NCBI GenBank assembly: GCA_031254635.1 | Contig: JAIRUB010000182.1 | Location: 1-14,738, forward strand | Origin: Prevotellaceae bacterium | Lineage (GTDB): Bacteria > Bacteroidota > Bacteroidia > Bacteroidales > UBA932 | Direction of reading: 5' to 3' | DNA: 14,738 bases | Part shown: positions 1 to 8,700 of the stretch, in pieces | Layout of the letters: the number at the start of each line of letters is the position of its first letter | Position numbering within the stretch: the stretch's first letter is position 1 | Made by a program: the position numbers and the translations under genes | The notes under the pieces: generated by a model | What the model was told of the DNA's origin: nothing | Database searches by the model: none | Seen by the model: only the letters and a program-made list of their open reading frames with translations

Positions 1-408
1 TAGGTATCGGATTTGCCTATATGGGGCGTCAGTCTTTGCTTAAAGTCGGGACAAAAGAGTACCGAACCGATTTGTTGTTTTATCATACACACTTGAAATG
101 TTACGTGATTATTGAATTAAAAACCAAAGAATTTGAACCTGAATTTGTCGGAAAATTAAATTTTTACATTACGGCAATTAACGAATTAGTGAAAGACAAG
201 CACGACAAGCCTGCTATTAGGTATGTTATTATGCAAAAAGAAAGATAACTACGAGGTGGAATTTTCATTGAAAAATGTGAACAATCCTATCGGCGTAAGC
301 ACTTTTCATTATACTGAATTAGCAGACGATATCAAAGCAGCTTTGCCATCGGCAGAAGAATTACAAAACGAACTTTTAAACTTTGAACGGGAATATGGAA
401 AAGGATAA
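1..408 (+). pseudogene. yhcG: YhcG/DUF1016-family PD-(D/E)XK nuclease, 3' part, frameshifted
   Basis: This is the C-terminal nuclease domain of a YhcG (DUF1016) protein; the 5' part lies outside the window. Reading from base 3 gives GIGFAYMGRQ, the usual entry into this domain, then TDLLFYH and IELKT. These supply the PD-(D/E)XK residues Asp (codon 69-71), Glu (114-116) and Lys (120-122). The frame stops at 246-248. The family sequence resumes in the next frame from 223 (LLCKKKDNYEVEFSL, then NNPIGVSTF) and ends at 408. Removing one A (219) in the CCT GCT ATT A GGT ATG stretch restores a continuous family-like reading, so the lesion is a single-base insertion downstream of the catalytic residues. 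It is either a real pseudogene or a sequencing error. Family members are linked to DNA processing and defence, but the function is poorly established. The ABC operon starts 14 bases after its stop. Confidence 0.85.
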
Positions 409-422
409 GTTTTATACAGAGA

Positions 423-1325
423 ATGATTACAATAACCAACATATCAAAATCCTACGGCAAGGTGCAGGCCTTGAAGAACGTCGGCTTTGAGGTGAGCCGG
501 GGCGAATTGTTTGGACTGATAGGCCCCGACGGCGCCGGTAAAACCTCGCTGATGCGCATCCTCGCCACGCTGATTCTGCCCGACAGCGGCAGCGCAAGCA
601 TCGCCGGACGCGATGTGGTGAAAGATTACCGATATATACGCAACAATATCGGCTATATGCCGGGCCGCTTCTCGCTGTACCAAGACCTGTCGATGGAAGA
701 AAACCTTCAGTTCTTTGCTACCATTTTCGGAACTACCATAAAGGAAAATTATGAACTGATAAAACCCATTTACAGCCAGATTGAACCTTTCAAAAAACGC
801 AAAGCCGGCGCCCTTTCCGGAGGGATGAAGCAAAAGCTGGCGCTGTCCTGTGCACTCATTCACCGCCCGGAGGCGCTGATTCTCGATGAGCCAACCACCG
901 GCGTTGATGCTGTGAGCCGCACGGAATTTTGGGAAATGCTCAAAGAACTCAAACGCTATGATATTACTATTATCGTATCCACTCCTTATATGGACGAGGC
1001 AGGCCTTTGCGATCGCGTAGCGCTTATTCAAAGCGGAAACATACTACAAGTCGATACTCCGCAAAACATTGTGAACAGCTACAAAGGCAAGCTATACGCC
1101 ATTAAAGCGCAAGATATTTATCAACTGAATAATCTGCTGCGCCAACACACCAATATTGAAAGTTGTTTTACTTTTGGAGAATTTTTACATATAGTTTTCA
1201 AAAACGACAGTTCGGAACAGCAGGCAATTGTTTTAGATTATCTCGAAAATCAAGGAATGAAAAATATCGTTGTTCAACCTATAAACCCCAACATAGAAGA
1301 CTGTTTTATACAATTACTACAATGA
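423..1325 (+). CDS. ybhF: ABC exporter ATPase, N-half YbhF type
   Basis: A 300-aa ABC ATPase corresponding to the first half of E. coli YbhF. Visible motifs are Walker A GPDGAGKT (34-41), signature LSGGM (131-135), Walker B ending LDEP (about 154-157) and D-loop GVD. Two switch residues are missing: the Q-loop reads YMPGRF, with Gly81 where Gln is expected, and the H-loop reads STPYMDEA, with Pro188 where His is expected. The first half of E. coli YbhF also departs from consensus here (GPDGAGKT, STSYLDEA), so this looks ancestral rather than decay. The C-terminal about 100 residues form the family's tail. It probably pairs with the next ATPase to drive the two permeases at the inner membrane. 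Its stop overlaps the next start (ATGA). The core is GC-rich and the tail AT-rich. I see no clean -7 element upstream; AAACTTTG at 378-385 is a poor match. Confidence 0.93.
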   Translation: MITITNISKSYGKVQALKNVGFEVSRGELFGLIGPDGAGKTSLMRILATLILPDSGSASIAGRDVVKDYRYIRNNIGYMPGRFSLYQDLSMEENLQFFATIFGTTIKENYELIKPIYSQIEPFKKRKAGALSGGMKQKLALSCALIHRPEALILDEPTTGVDAVSRTEFWEMLKELKRYDITIIVSTPYMDEAGLCDRVALIQSGNILQVDTPQNIVNSYKGKLYAIKAQDIYQLNNLLRQHTNIESCFTFGEFLHIVFKNDSSEQQAIVLDYLENQGMKNIVVQPINPNIEDCFIQLLQ

Positions 1326-2050
1326 CAGCTGGCACATCCATATATGCTAAAAACCTTACGAAGAAATTCGGTAATTTCACAGCTGTGAATACTATTTCTT
1401 TTGAAGTAAAGAAGGGAGAAATTTTTGGTTTTTTAGGTGCTAACGGCGCAGGAAAAACTACAGCTATGCGTATGCTCACCGGCTTGCTCAAACCTACTTC
1501 CGGCGAAGCCACTGTTTGCGGATACAATGTTTTTACACATGGCGAACAGATTAAAAAACATATTGGCTATATGAGTCAGCGTTTTTCTTTATACGAAGAT
1601 TTAACCGTAGCCGAGAACATCGAATTTTATGGAGGCATTTACGGGTTGCGCAGAAATGACATCAAACAACGAAGCCACGAACTATACGATCGCATTGACC
1701 TTGGCCACGCACGCAACAGCTTAATCAGCGCTATTCCCTTGGGGTGGCGGCAAAAGTTGGCTTTTATGGTTAGTATCCTGCATCAACCCGAAATTGTGTT
1801 TCTCGACGAGCCTACCGGAGGCGTTGATCCAATTACCCGCCGGCAATTCTGGGATTTGATTTACGAAACCGCCAATAAGGGCATTACCGTATTCGTAACC
1901 ACTCATTATATGGACGAGGCGGAATACTGCGGCCGTGTGTCTATTATGACTAATGGAATTATTGCTGCTATGGGACACCCACAGGAGCTGAAACAGCAAT
2001 ATGGCGTAGCTACAATGAACGAGGTATTTATTAAAATCGCACGGCAATGA
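1322..2050 (+). CDS. ybhF: ABC exporter ATPase, C-half YbhF type
   Basis: A 242-aa ABC ATPase matching the second half of E. coli YbhF. I chose ATG 1322, which overlaps the preceding stop as ATGA. The frame is open back to 1163, but that stretch lies inside the upstream gene and encodes no family sequence, while MTAGTSIYAKNLTKKFG is a normal ABC start. Walker A is GANGAGKT (39-46), the Q-loop Gln is present (YMSQRF, Gln86), Walker B is FLDEP with Glu163, and the H-loop is TTHYMDEAEYC with His195. The signature is degenerate: IPLGWRQ (138-144) replaces LSGGQ, comparable to LPLGFKQ in YbhF. It is therefore the mirror image of its partner, which has a good signature but bad Q- and H-loops. The tail ends near VFIKIARQ, like the YbhF C-terminus. 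It overlaps the permease gene by four bases (ATGA). Confidence 0.93.
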   Translation: MTAGTSIYAKNLTKKFGNFTAVNTISFEVKKGEIFGFLGANGAGKTTAMRMLTGLLKPTSGEATVCGYNVFTHGEQIKKHIGYMSQRFSLYEDLTVAENIEFYGGIYGLRRNDIKQRSHELYDRIDLGHARNSLISAIPLGWRQKLAFMVSILHQPEIVFLDEPTGGVDPITRRQFWDLIYETANKGITVFVTTHYMDEAEYCGRVSIMTNGIIAAMGHPQELKQQYGVATMNEVFIKIARQ

Positions 2051-3141
2051 AACGATTCTTCGGCTTTATACAAAAAGAATTTCGCCACCTGTTCCGCGAC
2101 TACCGCTCGCTATTGATATTGCTGGGTATGCCCTTCGTACAAATTCTGATTTTTGGCTTTGCTATTACTACCGAAGTACGTAACATTCACGTGGCCTTTG
2201 TTGACAACTCGCGCGATGTGGAAAGTATTCGCATTACCAATAAAATTTTATCCTCCGGTTACTTCATCTCTTCCGGAACTATCAATGATGTCAACAGTAT
2301 TGAAGCTATTTTCCGGCAGGGGAAAGTCAAATTAGTAGTGGTTTTCGGCAACGATTTCGCCAAGCAACTGCAAGCCGGCGATGCAATAGACATACAACTC
2401 ATCGCCGATGCTTCCGACGCTAACACTGCCAACCTTATTGTAAACTATACCCAATCTATCGTACAGGATTATATCAACGCGCCCCAACAATCACCTCAAC
2501 TTGTTCCGGAGGTGAAAATGCTGTACAATCCCAACCTGAAAAGTGTCTATATGTTTGTGCCGGGCATCATCTGCCTCCTATTGATGCTTATCTCGGCCAT
2601 TATGACTTCTATCTCTATTACTCGGGAAAAAGAAATGGGCACGATGGAAGTACTTTTAGCCTCGCCGCTGAAATCATCGCAAATTATCATCGGCAAGGTG
2701 ATTCCATACGTGTTGGTGTCGTTTACTATCGGTGTTATTATCCTTGCTATCGGCTATACTGTGTTTGGCATGCCGTTCAACAGTAATGTTGTTCTCTTGT
2801 TGTTCGAGTTCGTGTTGTTTATCACCTTGGCTTTAGCGCTGGGCATACTTATTTCCACCGTTACCAACTCGCAGCAAGTGGCGCTTATGGTTTCGATGTT
2901 CGCCTTGCTGCTGCCGGTAATTTTGTTGTCGGGCTTCATCTTCCCTATTGAAAACATGCCTGCCTTCCTGCAATACCTCAGCCTGATTATGCCGCCGCGA
3001 TGGTTTATTATCATTATCAAAAATATTATGTTGAAAGGCGTGAGCCTTGAATATGTGTGGAAAGAAACCCTGATATTGGCAGGAATGGCCGTATTCTTGC
3101 TTACCGTTAGCACGAAAAAACTAAAAACACGATTGGAGTAA
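2047..3141 (+). CDS. ybhS: ABC-2 type exporter permease, YbhS-like
   Basis: A 364-aa ABC-2 membrane subunit of normal family length. A cytoplasmic N-terminal helix with KEFRHLFRDYR is followed by TM1 (about 21-41), then a soluble periplasmic domain (about 42-170, with NTANLIVNYTQ typical of YbhS-like proteins). About five further membrane segments follow. The cytoplasmic stretch TREKEMGTMEVLLASPL, after the second membrane segment, is the conserved coupling element that contacts the ATPases. The segment LLSGFIFPIENMP near residue 300 is the usual re-entrant region of this family. It starts in the stop codon of the preceding ATPase gene and overlaps the next permease by one base, so translation is probably coupled. 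E. coli YbhFSR has been linked to drug and cation export; the substrate here cannot be inferred. The assignment as YbhS rather than YbhR rests on operon order and overall resemblance. Confidence 0.9.
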   Translation: MKRFFGFIQKEFRHLFRDYRSLLILLGMPFVQILIFGFAITTEVRNIHVAFVDNSRDVESIRITNKILSSGYFISSGTINDVNSIEAIFRQGKVKLVVVFGNDFAKQLQAGDAIDIQLIADASDANTANLIVNYTQSIVQDYINAPQQSPQLVPEVKMLYNPNLKSVYMFVPGIICLLLMLISAIMTSISITREKEMGTMEVLLASPLKSSQIIIGKVIPYVLVSFTIGVIILAIGYTVFGMPFNSNVVLLLFEFVLFITLALALGILISTVTNSQQVALMVSMFALLLPVILLSGFIFPIENMPAFLQYLSLIMPPRWFIIIIKNIMLKGVSLEYVWKETLILAGMAVFLLTVSTKKLKTRLE

Positions 3142-4253
3142 TGCGCAATATATTCATCATAGTAAAAAAAGAAATCAGGCAGATTTTGCGCGACAAGTTG
3201 ATGATGTTGATTATCTTTGTTATGCCCACGCTGCAATTGCTCATTCTTCCCTTGGCCGCCACCTTCGAGATGAAAGAAATCAAAATGTATGTAGTCGATT
3301 TTGATAACAGTCCTACCTCTCGCGACTTGATTAATAAATTTTCCTCTTCGCCTTTTTACAACATAGTAGGCAGCGCATACAGCCATCGTCAAGCCGAAGC
3401 GAACATTATTTCCAACAAGGCGGATTTTGTATTGGAAATTCCCGCAAATATGGAACGCGAGCTGCAAACATTAGGCGCTGCCAAAGTACAATTTGTAGTC
3501 AACGCTATCAATGGAATGGTTGCCGGACTTATCAACGGCTACAGCACGGCTATCATCGCCGATTTTAACAGCGAGATAAGAACTGAACTCACCGGTGGAA
3601 AATATACCAACCAACTGCGGGCGCCCACTTATTCCTATTGGTTCAATCCGCAATTGGATTATAAAACCTACATGATTCCCGGCATCTTAATTATGATGGT
3701 ATCCATTATCGGGCTTTTTCTCACGGCTATGAATATGGTTCGCGAGAAGGAAATCGGCACCATAGAGCAAATCAATGTAACACCCATTCGTAAGTACGAA
3801 TTTATTATCGGCAAATCGCTTCCTTTCTGCCTCATCGGGCTTGTCGTTTTAACGCTTGGCTTACTGCTTGCCATGCTTATTTACGATGTTCCTGTTCTCG
3901 GTAGTATATGGTTAATTTATGGTGTGGCGATGGTTTATCTTTTCGCTGTGCTGGGCATTGGCCTCTTCATCTCTGCCATTTCCGACACCCAGCAGCAGGC
4001 TATGTTTGTAGCCTGGTTTTTTGTAATGATTTTTATACTCATTTCTGGATTATTTACCCCTTCCGAGAGTATGCCCGATTGGTTGAAAGGCATCAACACT
4101 GTCAATCCTATTTATTACGGTATAAAAATGATACGCATGGTTATGCTCAAAGGCGCCTCATTTTACGATATTCTGCCGGAGCTTAAAGCTGTTGCTATCT
4201 ACGGCGTCTGCGCTATGAGTTTGGCTGTGCGGGCGTATAGGAAGAGGGTGTGA
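3141..4253 (+). CDS. ybhR: ABC-2 type exporter permease, YbhR-like
   Basis: A 370-aa second ABC-2 subunit, paralogous to the preceding permease, with which it should form a heterodimer. The N-terminus has KKEIRQILRDKLMML, then TM1 with LLILPLAATFEM (YbhR has a similar FPFAATLEV). A periplasmic domain of about 130 residues follows, then YMIPGILIMMVSIIG and the coupling segment REKEIGTIEQINVTP. Further membrane helices contain SDTQQQAMF and LISGLFTPSESMPDWL, both close to YbhR counterparts. The start is fixed by the TAATG junction at 3139-3143. It is the last gene of the four-gene cluster: the next gene begins about 100 bases later and has its own promoter element. No TetR regulator or HlyD adaptor gene adjoins the operon in this window. 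Confidence 0.9.
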   Translation: MRNIFIIVKKEIRQILRDKLMMLIIFVMPTLQLLILPLAATFEMKEIKMYVVDFDNSPTSRDLINKFSSSPFYNIVGSAYSHRQAEANIISNKADFVLEIPANMERELQTLGAAKVQFVVNAINGMVAGLINGYSTAIIADFNSEIRTELTGGKYTNQLRAPTYSYWFNPQLDYKTYMIPGILIMMVSIIGLFLTAMNMVREKEIGTIEQINVTPIRKYEFIIGKSLPFCLIGLVVLTLGLLLAMLIYDVPVLGSIWLIYGVAMVYLFAVLGIGLFISAISDTQQQAMFVAWFFVMIFILISGLFTPSESMPDWLKGINTVNPIYYGIKMIRMVMLKGASFYDILPELKAVAIYGVCAMSLAVRAYRKRV

Positions 4254-4255
4254 GG

Positions 4256-4295
4256 ACTCTTTTCTTTGCCGTTTAAACCGACGGCAAAAAAGAGT
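4256..4295 (+). terminator. Hairpin after the ABC operon; possible terminator or processing site
   Basis: Two bases after the permease stop, ACTCTTTTCTTTGCCG (4256-4271) can pair with CGGCAAAAAAGAGT (4282-4295), leaving a loop of about 10 bases and a two-base asymmetry in the A/T part of the stem. The right arm is followed by GGTATATC, not a T-run, so this is not a textbook intrinsic terminator on either strand. It may end or protect the operon's mRNA. Confidence 0.45.
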
Positions 4296-4304
4296 GGTAT
4301 ATCA

Positions 4305-4337
4305 TTACAAAGATAAGAAATTTTTCTATCTTTGTAA
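4305..4337. repeat. Symmetric inverted repeat with a -7 element on each strand
   Basis: TTACAAAGATA (4305-4315) and TATCTTTGTAA (4327-4337) form a perfect 11-bp inverted repeat around an 11-base centre. The centre extends the symmetry further (AGAAA and TTTCT). Each arm contains TATCTTTG, a match to the Bacteroidota -7 consensus TAnnTTTG: + strand at 4327-4334, - strand at 4308-4315. It can be read as a symmetric promoter, a repressor operator over the NCS2 promoter, or an RNA hairpin. Confidence 0.7.
4327..4334 (+). promoter_or_regulatory. -7 promoter element of the NCS2 permease gene
   Basis: TATCTTTG matches TAnnTTTG, the -7 element read by the Bacteroidota primary sigma factor. Initiation would fall near 4341, leaving a leader of about 14 bases before ATG 4355. 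I see no clear TTG-type -33 element. The element sits in the right arm of the inverted repeat, so a regulator binding the repeat would cover it. Confidence 0.6.
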
Positions 4338-4354
4338 ATTATTTGGTTTTTTCC

Positions 4355-5659
4355 ATGTTAGAAAAACTATTTCATCTAAAAAAACACCATACCACTCCGC
4401 AAAAAGAATTAATGGCAGGATTGGTAACCTTCCTTGCCATGTCGTATATACTTATTGTAAACCCGAAAATATTGGGCTTGACAGGCATGGACACGGCAGC
4501 TTTATTTACAGCTACAGCATTAATTTGCGCTATAAGCACCTTGTTAATGGCTTTGATTGCTAATCTTCCAATTGTGTTGGCGCCGGCAATGAGCGCTAAT
4601 ACTTTTTTTGCAACAACGGTGGTACTTGCCATGGGCTATCCCTGGCAATTCGCTATTACCGCGGTGTTGATAATGGGCATTATTTTTATCCTGCTAACAG
4701 CATTTAATGTTTGGGATTATATTGCCAAAAGCATCCCGAAATCGTTGAAATTGGCCATGCCTGCCGGTATCGGTTTGTTCATTGCTTTCATCGGCTTGCA
4801 GAATGCAGGTATTGTAGTGCAAAATGAACGTACTATGGTGGCCCTCGGCTCTTTTGCCGACAAGGGAATATGGGTGGCTTTGGCAGGACTGTTGATTACC
4901 GGAGCCTTGTTGGCTCGTAAATTTCCGGGCGCCATACTTGTCGGTATTCTTGCAGCATCTGTTATCAGTTGGGCGCTGGGGCTTATCACGCTTCCGCACA
5001 CATCATTGGTAAACTTGCCGCCCAACATTGCTCCTATATTTGCGCAATTCCAGTGGTCTCAGATTTTTACCATGGATATGCTAATTGTAGTATTTACCTT
5101 TCTTTTCCTGAGCAGCTTTGATTCTATTGGCACGGTGATAGCCGTAGCATCTAAGGCAGGGTTAACGGACAAGCAGGGGAATTTTTCGCAAATTAAAAAA
5201 GCTTTATGGGCCAATTCGCTCGGAACGACTATAGGATCGGTACTTGGCATGAGTCCTGTAGTTTCTTTTATTGAAAGCAGTACCGGCGTAGCTGCCGGCG
5301 GCCGCACGGGATTAATGGCTGTAGGAGTTGCTCTCTTATTTGTTTTGGCGCTATTTTTCGCTCCCTTATTTCTGCTCATTCCCGTTCAAGCAGTAGCTCC
5401 CGCCCTGATTATAGTGGGTCTCCACATGATTAGTTCTATATTGGAAGTGGATTTCACCGATTTCACCGAAGCCCTGCCTGCCTACCTGTGCATGATTATC
5501 ATGCCTTTTACTTTCAGCATTGCCATGGGAATTATTATCGGCGTACTAAGCTATGTTGCCATTAAATTATTAGCCGGAAAATTCAAAGATATTAGTCCAA
5601 CTTTATATGTTTTAGCTGTTTTGTTTTTGGTGAAGATTATTACGGATGTACTATCGTGA
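4355..5659 (+). CDS. NCS2/AzgA-family purine (guanine/hypoxanthine-type) permease
   Basis: A 434-aa polytopic inner-membrane protein of the AzgA/PbuG branch of the NCS2 family, which takes up purine bases with protons. The opening LEKLFHLKKHHTTPQKELMAG and following TFLAMSYILIVNP are characteristic, as are IGLFIAFIGLQNAGIVV (about 139-155), SFDSIGT (254-260) and ESSTGVAAGGRTGL (307-320), which line the substrate path in this family. The usual GMGLNAFF motif reads AMSANTFF (about 78-85), so the exact base transported is uncertain. I chose ATG 4355. A TTG twelve bases upstream keeps the frame but lies almost on the predicted transcription start, and MLEKLF is a normal family start. The gene is monocistronic and convergent with the RND gene. 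E. coli relatives are about 445 aa, so the length is normal. Confidence 0.92.
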   Translation: MLEKLFHLKKHHTTPQKELMAGLVTFLAMSYILIVNPKILGLTGMDTAALFTATALICAISTLLMALIANLPIVLAPAMSANTFFATTVVLAMGYPWQFAITAVLIMGIIFILLTAFNVWDYIAKSIPKSLKLAMPAGIGLFIAFIGLQNAGIVVQNERTMVALGSFADKGIWVALAGLLITGALLARKFPGAILVGILAASVISWALGLITLPHTSLVNLPPNIAPIFAQFQWSQIFTMDMLIVVFTFLFLSSFDSIGTVIAVASKAGLTDKQGNFSQIKKALWANSLGTTIGSVLGMSPVVSFIESSTGVAAGGRTGLMAVGVALLFVLALFFAPLFLLIPVQAVAPALIIVGLHMISSILEVDFTDFTEALPAYLCMIIMPFTFSIAMGIIIGVLSYVAIKLLAGKFKDISPTLYVLAVLFLVKIITDVLS

Positions 5660-5665
5660 AGAGTA

Positions 5666-5697
5666 AATTCGTAATTCGTAATTTTTAATTCGTAATT
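5666..5697. repeat. AATTCGTAATT micro-repeats between convergent genes
   Basis: The 41-bp gap between the NCS2 stop and the RND stop consists mostly of three copies of AATTCGTAATT. Two overlap at 5666-5683 and the third is at 5687-5697. There is no GC-rich hairpin, so neither gene has an obvious intrinsic terminator here. Short AATTCGTAA arrays are, to my knowledge, common between genes in Bacteroidota. Confidence 0.7.
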
Positions 5698-5700
5698 GCT

Positions 5701-8700
5701 TTAATCGTGCCGTGCCCGTCTTTTGCCGGTTAAGTAAGAATAAATAGCCGGGACGATGTATAGGCTAAGGAAGGTTGCGCAGAACATACCGCCCACTACG
5801 GCAATACCCATCGCTATACGGCTTTCGGCGCCTGCTCCGGTAGCCATAGCCATGGGAAGAAGGCCAAGTACGGTTGACATGCTGGTCATCATAATAGGAC
5901 GAAAACGCGCCACTGAAGCATCTTTAATGGCCTCCATCAAGGATAATCCTGCCTCGCGGCGTTGGTTAGCAAATTCAACGATTAAAACCCCATTCTTGGT
6001 TACCAATCCTATTAACATGATAATTCCGATTTGGCTGAAAATATTCAATGTTTGCCCGTATAATTTCATTGCTAACAATGCCCCCATTACCGAGAGCGGA
6101 ACAGTAAACATGATAGTTAGCGGGTCGCGGAAACTTTCAAACTGTGCTGCCAGCACTAAATAAATCAACACTAATGCCAAAATAAAGGCAAACATCAAGC
6201 TGGAGGTACTTTCCACAAAGTCTCTGGAGTCGCCGGTGAGTGCGGTGCTGAAGTCGTCGCTGAGTATGCGGTCGGCAATACGGTCCATTTCCTGAATGCC
6301 CTGTCCAATTGTATAACCCTTAGCCAAGCCGGCCGAAACCGTAGCAGAAACAAAACGGTTGTAGCGGAAAAGCGAGGGCGGCGAACTGCTTTCCTGTATG
6401 GATACTACATTGTCTAACTGTATTAAGTCGCCCGCTGTGTTGCGTACATAAGCATCGGTGAGGTCTGTGGGTTTATTACGGTTCGCGCGGTCATACTGGC
6501 TCATTATTTGGTACTGCTTGCCGTTGTAGATATAATAACCTATGCGTTGCTCGCTCATAGTAAGTTGCAGTGTTTGGGCGATATTTTGTACGGTAAGCCC
6601 CAACAGGGCTGCTTTCTCACGGTTAATAGAAATCGTTACTTCGGGCTTGGTAAACTTCGGGTTCATGTCATAAGCCGAAAATACCGGGCTTTTACCTACC
6701 TCGTCCATAAAGGGCAGCAGATATTTCTTCAGGTCATCCAAGTTTTTAGCTTGAATTACATAGCGCACCGGCAGTCCACCGCCGCGACCGCCGCCAAAGG
6801 TTTGCTGTTGGGTAACAAGGGAACGGGCGCCGGTCATTCGCCGAACAGCCGAACTTAATTTGTCGGCTATTTGTTGCTGGGTTTCCGAACGGTTTTCTGG
6901 TTGTACTAATTTTATACGTAACCAAGAATTGTTGACGCTTCCCATTCCTACTCCGGCAGAAAGATTTTCGTATGAGTCGGGAATTTGTTCTTCAACAAGC
7001 GACACCATTTTTTCGGCATAACGCTGCATATAATCGAAGGTAATTCCTTCTTGCGCCGTTGAGTTAATGGTGACATAAGAACGGTCTTCCAAAGGCGCCA
7101 TTTCCGAAGGCAGTTGTGTCCACATCCAAACAATTAGGCCTATCGCCGCAGCAATAACAACAAAGGCAAGATAGCGAAAACGCATAAACCAGTCGAGCGA
7201 ACGGCGATAAAGATTAATCATTCCCGCAAAAAAAGGCTCGGTAACGCGATAGAACCAATTTTCCGTTGATTGTTTGTTCAGCAACCTTGTTGATATCATC
7301 GGCGTAAAGGTAAGCGCCACGAAGGTTGAGATACATACTGCTCCAGCTATCACAATACTGAATTCCCGGAATAAACGGCCGGTAACTCCCTGTAAAAACA
7401 CAATGGGGAAAAATACAGCTACTAAAGTTACGGTTGTAGAAACAATAGCGAAAAATATTTCTTTTGCTCCGGCTATACCGGCTTCTTTGGGCGCCATCCC
7501 CTTTTCTATCTTTGTGTAGATATTTTCCATCATCACAATGGCGTCGTCAACCACCAAACCGACAGAAAGCACAACAGCCAACAAGGTTAAGATGTTAATG
7601 GAAAATCCCGCTAAATACATTATAAAAAATGTCCCGATAAGCGATAGTGGAATCGCCAGCATCGGAATAAGGGTAGTACGCCAATTACGCAAAAAGAGAA
7701 AAATAATTAAAACAACTAAGAAGAATGCTTTAAAAATAGTAGTGCGTACCTCTTCTAATGATTGACGAATAAACACTGTATTGTCGAAGGTAATTTCCGT
7801 CATAACATCATCGGGAAGGTCTTTTTTCAATTCCTCAATTACTACTTTAGCACGATTAACAATGTCGATATAATTAGCTCCGGGCTGCGGGGTAAGAACA
7901 CAGGTTACCGATGGAATTCCGTTCACTCTCAGCAATACCCGTATATTTTCGGGTTCTATTTCCGCTATGCCGATATCACTGAAACGCACAATACGTTCTC
8001 CATCCTGATATACTATAAGATTGTTGAAATCATCGATTGTGCGAAGGCGGCCGAAAGTTCGTACTGAAAGCTCAATGTTGTCTCCTTCTATACGTCCGGA
8101 GGGCAGTTCTATATTGTCGCGGGTAATGGCATTCCGTACATCTAAGGGGGTAATAGCGTATGCAGCTAATCGCGCAGGATCCATTTTCAGGCGGATAGAC
8201 ATCTTTTTCGAGCCCCAAATACCCACGCTGCTCACGCCCGATATAGTCTGCAATCGTTCCTTAAAGTTAATTTCGGCATAATTACTCAGGTCAATCATTG
8301 AGCGTTTATCGCTACGCAACGAAATCCCAAAGATAGGATTGGCGTCGGCATCGGCTTTTTCTACTACCGGAGGGTCAACATCTTGTGGCAATCTGCGAAG
8401 CGCGCCCGACACTTTGTCGCGCACGTCGTTGGCTGCTGTTTCCATCTCAACTTCCAAGTTAAATTCTACTGTGATGCGGCTGCTGCCGTCGCGGCTCACG
8501 CTGGAAATAGAACGAATCCCCGGAATACCGTTGATGGCCGACTCTAATGGCTCAGTAATCTGGGTTTCAATAACATCGGCATTAGCACCCGGAAAACTGG
8601 TATTTACCGATACAATGGAAGGGTCAACGCTAGGGTAATCGCGTACGCCTAAGTAGGTATAGCCTATACCACCAAGTATCAGTAATATAATGTTCGCTAC

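Noticed and set aside
219..248. Programmed frameshift in the nuclease gene
   Set aside because: The frames meet at ATTAGGT, not a slippery heptamer, and no stimulatory structure is visible; a simple insertion explains it.
444..1031. A 195-codon open frame on the - strand opposite the first ATPase
   Set aside because: It is the antisense of a clear ABC ATPase. Its length comes from the GC-rich codons there, and its product shows no family motif.
1163..1321. Upstream extension of the second ATPase by 53 codons
   Set aside because: It lies in the preceding gene's coding sequence and encodes nothing ABC-like; the ATGA overlap at 1322 gives the normal start.
2754..3467. A 237-codon open frame on the - strand across the two permease genes
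   Set aside because: It spans the junction of two convincing ABC-2 permease genes, has low-complexity antisense composition and no recognisable domain.
4256..4295. Calling the hairpin a definite rho-independent terminator
   Set aside because: The stem is not followed by a T-run on either strand, so it is kept only as a low-confidence hairpin.
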